This document shows, piece by piece, positions 5,691 through 5,870 of a stretch of 5,870 bases of DNA. The stretch is from contig QHTS01000170.1 of NCBI GenBank assembly GCA_003220905.1, forward strand, positions 3,833 through 9,702, read 5' to 3'. Position numbers and translations under genes: made by a program. Within the stretch, counting starts at the first letter, position 1, and each line of letters opens with the position of its first letter. Below the pieces are notes generated by a model. It ran no database searches. It was not told the origin of the DNA and worked only from the letters and a program-made list of their open reading frames with translations. The DNA comes from Gemmatimonadota bacterium. Lineage in GTDB: Bacteria; Gemmatimonadota; Gemmatimonadetes; Gemmatimonadales; GWC2-71-9.

Positions 5691-5870
5691 GAGACCACCA
5701 GTTTGCCGAGTCGGAGCCGCGTGATCTTCGCCTGCTCCTCCGCCGCAACCCGGAGCTCCGTTGCCGGGTCGTTCGTGAGGCGACCGCGCAGCGCGACGAG
5801 CATCTCGTCGGCGGTCCTGCCCGTGGCCGAGATCAGGAACACGTGCCCGAACCGCTCCTCGTAGGCGCGA
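5687..5870 (-). CDS. uraD: OHCU decarboxylase, C-terminal part
   Basis: This enzyme decarboxylates OHCU stereospecifically to (S)-allantoin, the step after UraH. Only the last 60 codons and the stop are inside the window; the 5' part lies beyond base 5870. The visible protein begins RAYEERFGHVFLISATGRT and has LVALRGRLTNDPATELRVA in the middle. It ends EEQAKITRLRLGKLVVS. The YxxRFGxxFLI..xGR block, the ND..ELR helix and the closing KITRLRLxKL are characteristic of the family. The stop codon TGA (5689-5687) overlaps the TTG start of uraH by the TTGA arrangement. In many bacteria uraD and uraH are fused; here they are separate but apparently translationally coupled. The part seen shows no frameshift or internal stop. 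Confidence 0.93.
   Translation of the reverse strand, partial: RAYEERFGHVFLISATGRTADEMLVALRGRLTNDPATELRVAAEEQAKITRLRLGKLVVS

Overview
The window is a purine-degradation locus from a GC-rich bacterium. It most resembles a member of the Gemmatimonadota. The case rests on base composition, on a small coiled-coil/membrane protein (3728-4051, minus strand) of a type I associate with that phylum, and on two short repeat types at gene junctions (a GTAGGGGCG... palindrome and CGGGARR heptads) that I also recall from such genomes. The assignment is from memory of protein style, not from a search.

Left edge (1-185): the first 41 codons of a minus-strand [2Fe-2S] subunit of a molybdenum hydroxylase run off the window. 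A 60-bp gap separates them from the divergent plus-strand cluster. Plus strand (186-3722): a three-gene xanthine dehydrogenase operon lies in the order molybdopterin subunit, 2Fe-2S subunit, FAD subunit. The first junction carries a perfect 28-bp palindrome. The second carries four 7-bp repeats and a 4-bp gene overlap. Centre (3723-4144): a 107-aa coiled-coil protein with one membrane segment, convergent with the xdh operon. Its translation start lies inside nested inverted repeats. Right (4145-5870): a minus-strand run of uraD (3' part only), uraH and puuD, transcribed in that order toward the centre. uraD and uraH overlap by 4 bp, and uraH and puuD are 10 bp apart.

Together the genes encode xanthine to urate (XdhABC), urate to 5-hydroxyisourate (PuuD, a membrane urate oxidase with a fused cytochrome c domain), 5-hydroxyisourate to OHCU (UraH) and OHCU to (S)-allantoin (UraD). 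Xanthine oxidation would take place in the cytoplasm. PuuD would pass electrons from urate to the respiratory chain through its haem. No allantoin-degrading enzyme, purine permease, XdhC-type maturation factor or regulator is inside the window. I see no tRNA, rRNA, CRISPR array or insertion sequence. The enzymes belong to known families. The less explained items are the repeats that form protein C-termini, the structured start of the small membrane protein, and the second molybdenum hydroxylase on the left.
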